Source of the DNA: Burkholderiaceae bacterium
GTDB lineage: Bacteria > Pseudomonadota > Gammaproteobacteria > Burkholderiales > Burkholderiaceae_D
NCBI GenBank assembly: GCA_019752915.1
Contig: JAIELO010000194.1
Span: 1-7,339, forward strand
Direction: 5' to 3'
Length of the DNA: 7,339 nucleotides
Part shown: positions 6,391 through 7,339 of the stretch, in pieces
How positions within the stretch are numbered: position 1 is the stretch's first letter
Layout of the letters: the number at the start of each line of letters is the position of its first letter
Notes under the pieces: generated by a model
What the model saw: the letters and a program-made list of their open reading frames with translations, nothing else
The model's database searches: none
Told to the model about the DNA's origin: nothing
Position numbers and translations under genes: made by a program

Positions 6391-7257
6391 ATGACCCGGC
6401 CATTGAGAATTGAATTTGACGGTGCCCTCTACCACGTCACCACACGCGGCGACCGCCGCGCAGCCATCTTCCATGATGATATCGATCGCAGCTACTGGCT
6501 CGAGATTCTGGAACAAGTCTGTCTGCGCTTCGAATTTTCCGTCTATGCCTTTTGCCTGATGGGCAATCACTTCCACATCCTCATCGAAACCAGGCAAGGT
6601 GGGCTCTCGAAAGGCATGCGGCAATTGAATGGTGTGTATTCCCAGACATTTAACCGTCGACATAGTCTGGTAGGGCATGTGTTTCAGGGACGCTACAATG
6701 CATTGCTCTGCCAAAGGGATGCTTATCTGCTGGAATTGGCCCGATACATCGTACTCAATCCGGTGCGGGCCGGTTTAGTCGCGACACCGGAGGAATGGCG
6801 CTGGAGCAGCCATCGCTTCGTGATGGGTCAGGCCCCCTGCCCGGCGTGGCTGGATACCCATTCCCTTCTCTCACATTTCGGCGCAACGAACGACGTCGCC
6901 CGCATCGCCTATCGCGACTTTACTTTACAAGGTATCGACGCAAAGAATCCACTCGAAGGCTTGCAACACCAACTCCATCTCGGTGCGCTGCCAGCTTTAG
7001 CATTTGAAAATATCCCTGCTCAAACGAACGCATCGTGTGAAATCTCCCGGGCACACAAGAGCGCCCTGCAACCCGCGCTCAAGGACTACTTCGCGAATAA
7101 CACGAGCATCGACAAAGCAGTGGTCGCCGCGTATCTTAGCCGCTGCTTTTCAATGAGCGACATTGCTCAGCATTGCGGCGTATCGCGCCGCTCGGTCGGG
7201 CGTATGCTTCGCGCGCATCAGGCCAGCAGCAGCATCAGCCCAAAGCTGGACAACTAA
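6391..7257 (+). CDS. REP-associated tyrosine transposase (RAYT, Y1/HUH family)
   Basis: This 288-residue single-strand DNA transposase/endonuclease is of the IS200-like Y1 superfamily. It opens MTRPLRIEFDGALYHVTTRG, the standard RAYT start, which supports this ATG despite the lack of a ribosome site. The HUH metal-binding motif is H60-F61-H62 in MGNHFHILIE. The block MRQLNGVYSQTFNRRHSLVG (76-95) and FQGRYNALL (98-106) follow. The nucleophilic tyrosine is probably Y112 in RDAYLLELARYIVLNPVRAG, and EEWRWSSHR (134-142) closes the catalytic domain. Residues 254-276 (MSDIAQHCGVSRRSVGRMLR) form a C-terminal helix-turn-helix extension that could read the repeat DNA. No frameshift or lost catalytic residue is seen, so it appears functional. 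Its base composition looks less GC-rich than the upstream regulator, consistent with separate origin. Confidence 0.93.
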   Translation: MTRPLRIEFDGALYHVTTRGDRRAAIFHDDIDRSYWLEILEQVCLRFEFSVYAFCLMGNHFHILIETRQGGLSKGMRQLNGVYSQTFNRRHSLVGHVFQGRYNALLCQRDAYLLELARYIVLNPVRAGLVATPEEWRWSSHRFVMGQAPCPAWLDTHSLLSHFGATNDVARIAYRDFTLQGIDAKNPLEGLQHQLHLGALPALAFENIPAQTNASCEISRAHKSALQPALKDYFANNTSIDKAVVAAYLSRCFSMSDIAQHCGVSRRSVGRMLRAHQASSSISPKLDN

Positions 7258-7259
7258 CA

Positions 7260-7293
7260 GCCGAGTCTGCACTTTGCCCGACCTGACCCCGGG
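7260..7293 (+). repeat. Right inverted-repeat arm of the RAYT unit
   Basis: This is the reverse complement of 6276-6309 with two mismatches. It begins 3 bp after the transposase stop codon. A transcript through the whole unit could fold with the gene in the loop of a 34-bp stem. Confidence 0.9.
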
Positions 7294-7305
7294 GTTGCGG
7301 TCAGG
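7282..7305 (+). repeat. REP-like hairpin at the right end of the mobile unit
   Basis: CCTGACC (7282-7288) pairs with GGTCAGG (7299-7305) around a 10-base loop. The perfect palindrome ACCCCGGGGT (7286-7295) overlaps it. It is the sort of imperfect palindrome that RAYT enzymes recognise. Its right base abuts the duplicated regulator sequence, marking the likely right end of the element. Confidence 0.6.
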
Positions 7306-7339
7306 CGATGCCGGACTGGCCGTCGAACGGCTCGGCTTT
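7304..7339 (+). pseudogene. Partial second copy of the regulator gene 3' region, cut by the window edge
   Basis: These 36 bases match 6140-6175 at 35 positions and encode the same GDAGLAVERLGF in the same codon phase. Bases left of 7304 show no similarity to those left of 6140, so the similarity starts abruptly at the end of the mobile unit. The copy lacks the start codon and DNA-binding domain and is presumably a non-functional fragment. The rest lies beyond the window, so its length and whether it is followed by a second transposase are unknown. Confidence 0.8.

Larger units (their letters stand above)
6260..7305 (+). mobile_element. RAYT transposase unit bounded by inverted REP-like arms
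   Basis: The unit consists of a REP-associated tyrosine transposase gene between long inverted repeats (6276-6309 and 7260-7293, 32 of 34 positions complementary). The left boundary is taken at the 13-bp tandem repeat and the right at GGTCAGG (7299-7305), after which sequence duplicated from the regulator begins. Elements of this class move as single-stranded hairpin ends and leave no conventional short target duplication. Exact ends cannot be fixed from one copy. DNA between the left arm and the transposase ATG (6310-6390) holds no recognisable gene. Confidence 0.7.

Noticed and set aside
6260..7339. CRISPR array or toxin-antitoxin/defence system near the repeats
   Set aside because: The repeats are inverted arms and a single tandem pair, not regularly spaced units, and the only gene between them is a RAYT transposase.

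Overview
The window looks like a piece of a betaproteobacterial chromosome, most likely from the Oxalobacteraceae (Massilia/Duganella/Janthinobacterium type). This is an inference from the high-GC coding style, the large Xanthomonas/Caulobacter-type TonB receptor beside amino-sugar genes, and GGGGTCAGGTC-type repeats around a REP-associated transposase. No taxonomic marker gene is present, so the assignment is moderate.

Positions 1-5189 (minus strand) hold a four-gene array that reads as a chitin/N-acetylglucosamine uptake and processing cluster. In transcription order it contains a TonB-dependent outer-membrane receptor (2505-5189), a lipoprotein family-18 glycoside hydrolase (1336-2394), a NagX-like membrane acyltransferase homologue (236-1339), and a second homologue of the same family cut by the left edge (1-239). 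The last three genes are joined by two ATGA stop/start overlaps. A tandem pair of hairpins, the second a convincing intrinsic terminator, separates the receptor from the three downstream genes, so the receptor can be expressed in excess. A likely working order is: the lipoprotein hydrolase trims chitin chains at the cell surface, the receptor imports the oligosaccharides, and the inner-membrane NagX-type proteins act on amino sugars.

Positions 5190-5521 are the regulatory region between the receptor and a divergent GntR/HutC-family regulator (5522-6262, plus strand). It is crowded with TGGTCT/AGACCA half-sites resembling the operators of the GlcNAc regulators DasR and NagR/YvoA. Three of these half-sites can form two mutually exclusive hairpins just upstream of the regulator. 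The second hairpin ends in a T-run and resembles an intrinsic terminator.

Positions 6260-7305 hold a self-contained mobile unit: a REP-associated tyrosine transposase (RAYT, 6391-7257) bounded by 34-bp inverted repeats (6276-6309 and 7260-7293). Directly beyond its right end, 7304-7339 repeats 36 bp of the 3' part of the GntR gene (6140-6175) with one mismatch. The transposase unit therefore lies between an intact regulator gene and a second copy of part of that gene's 3' end. This is the most unusual feature of the window, and the right edge cuts it off.
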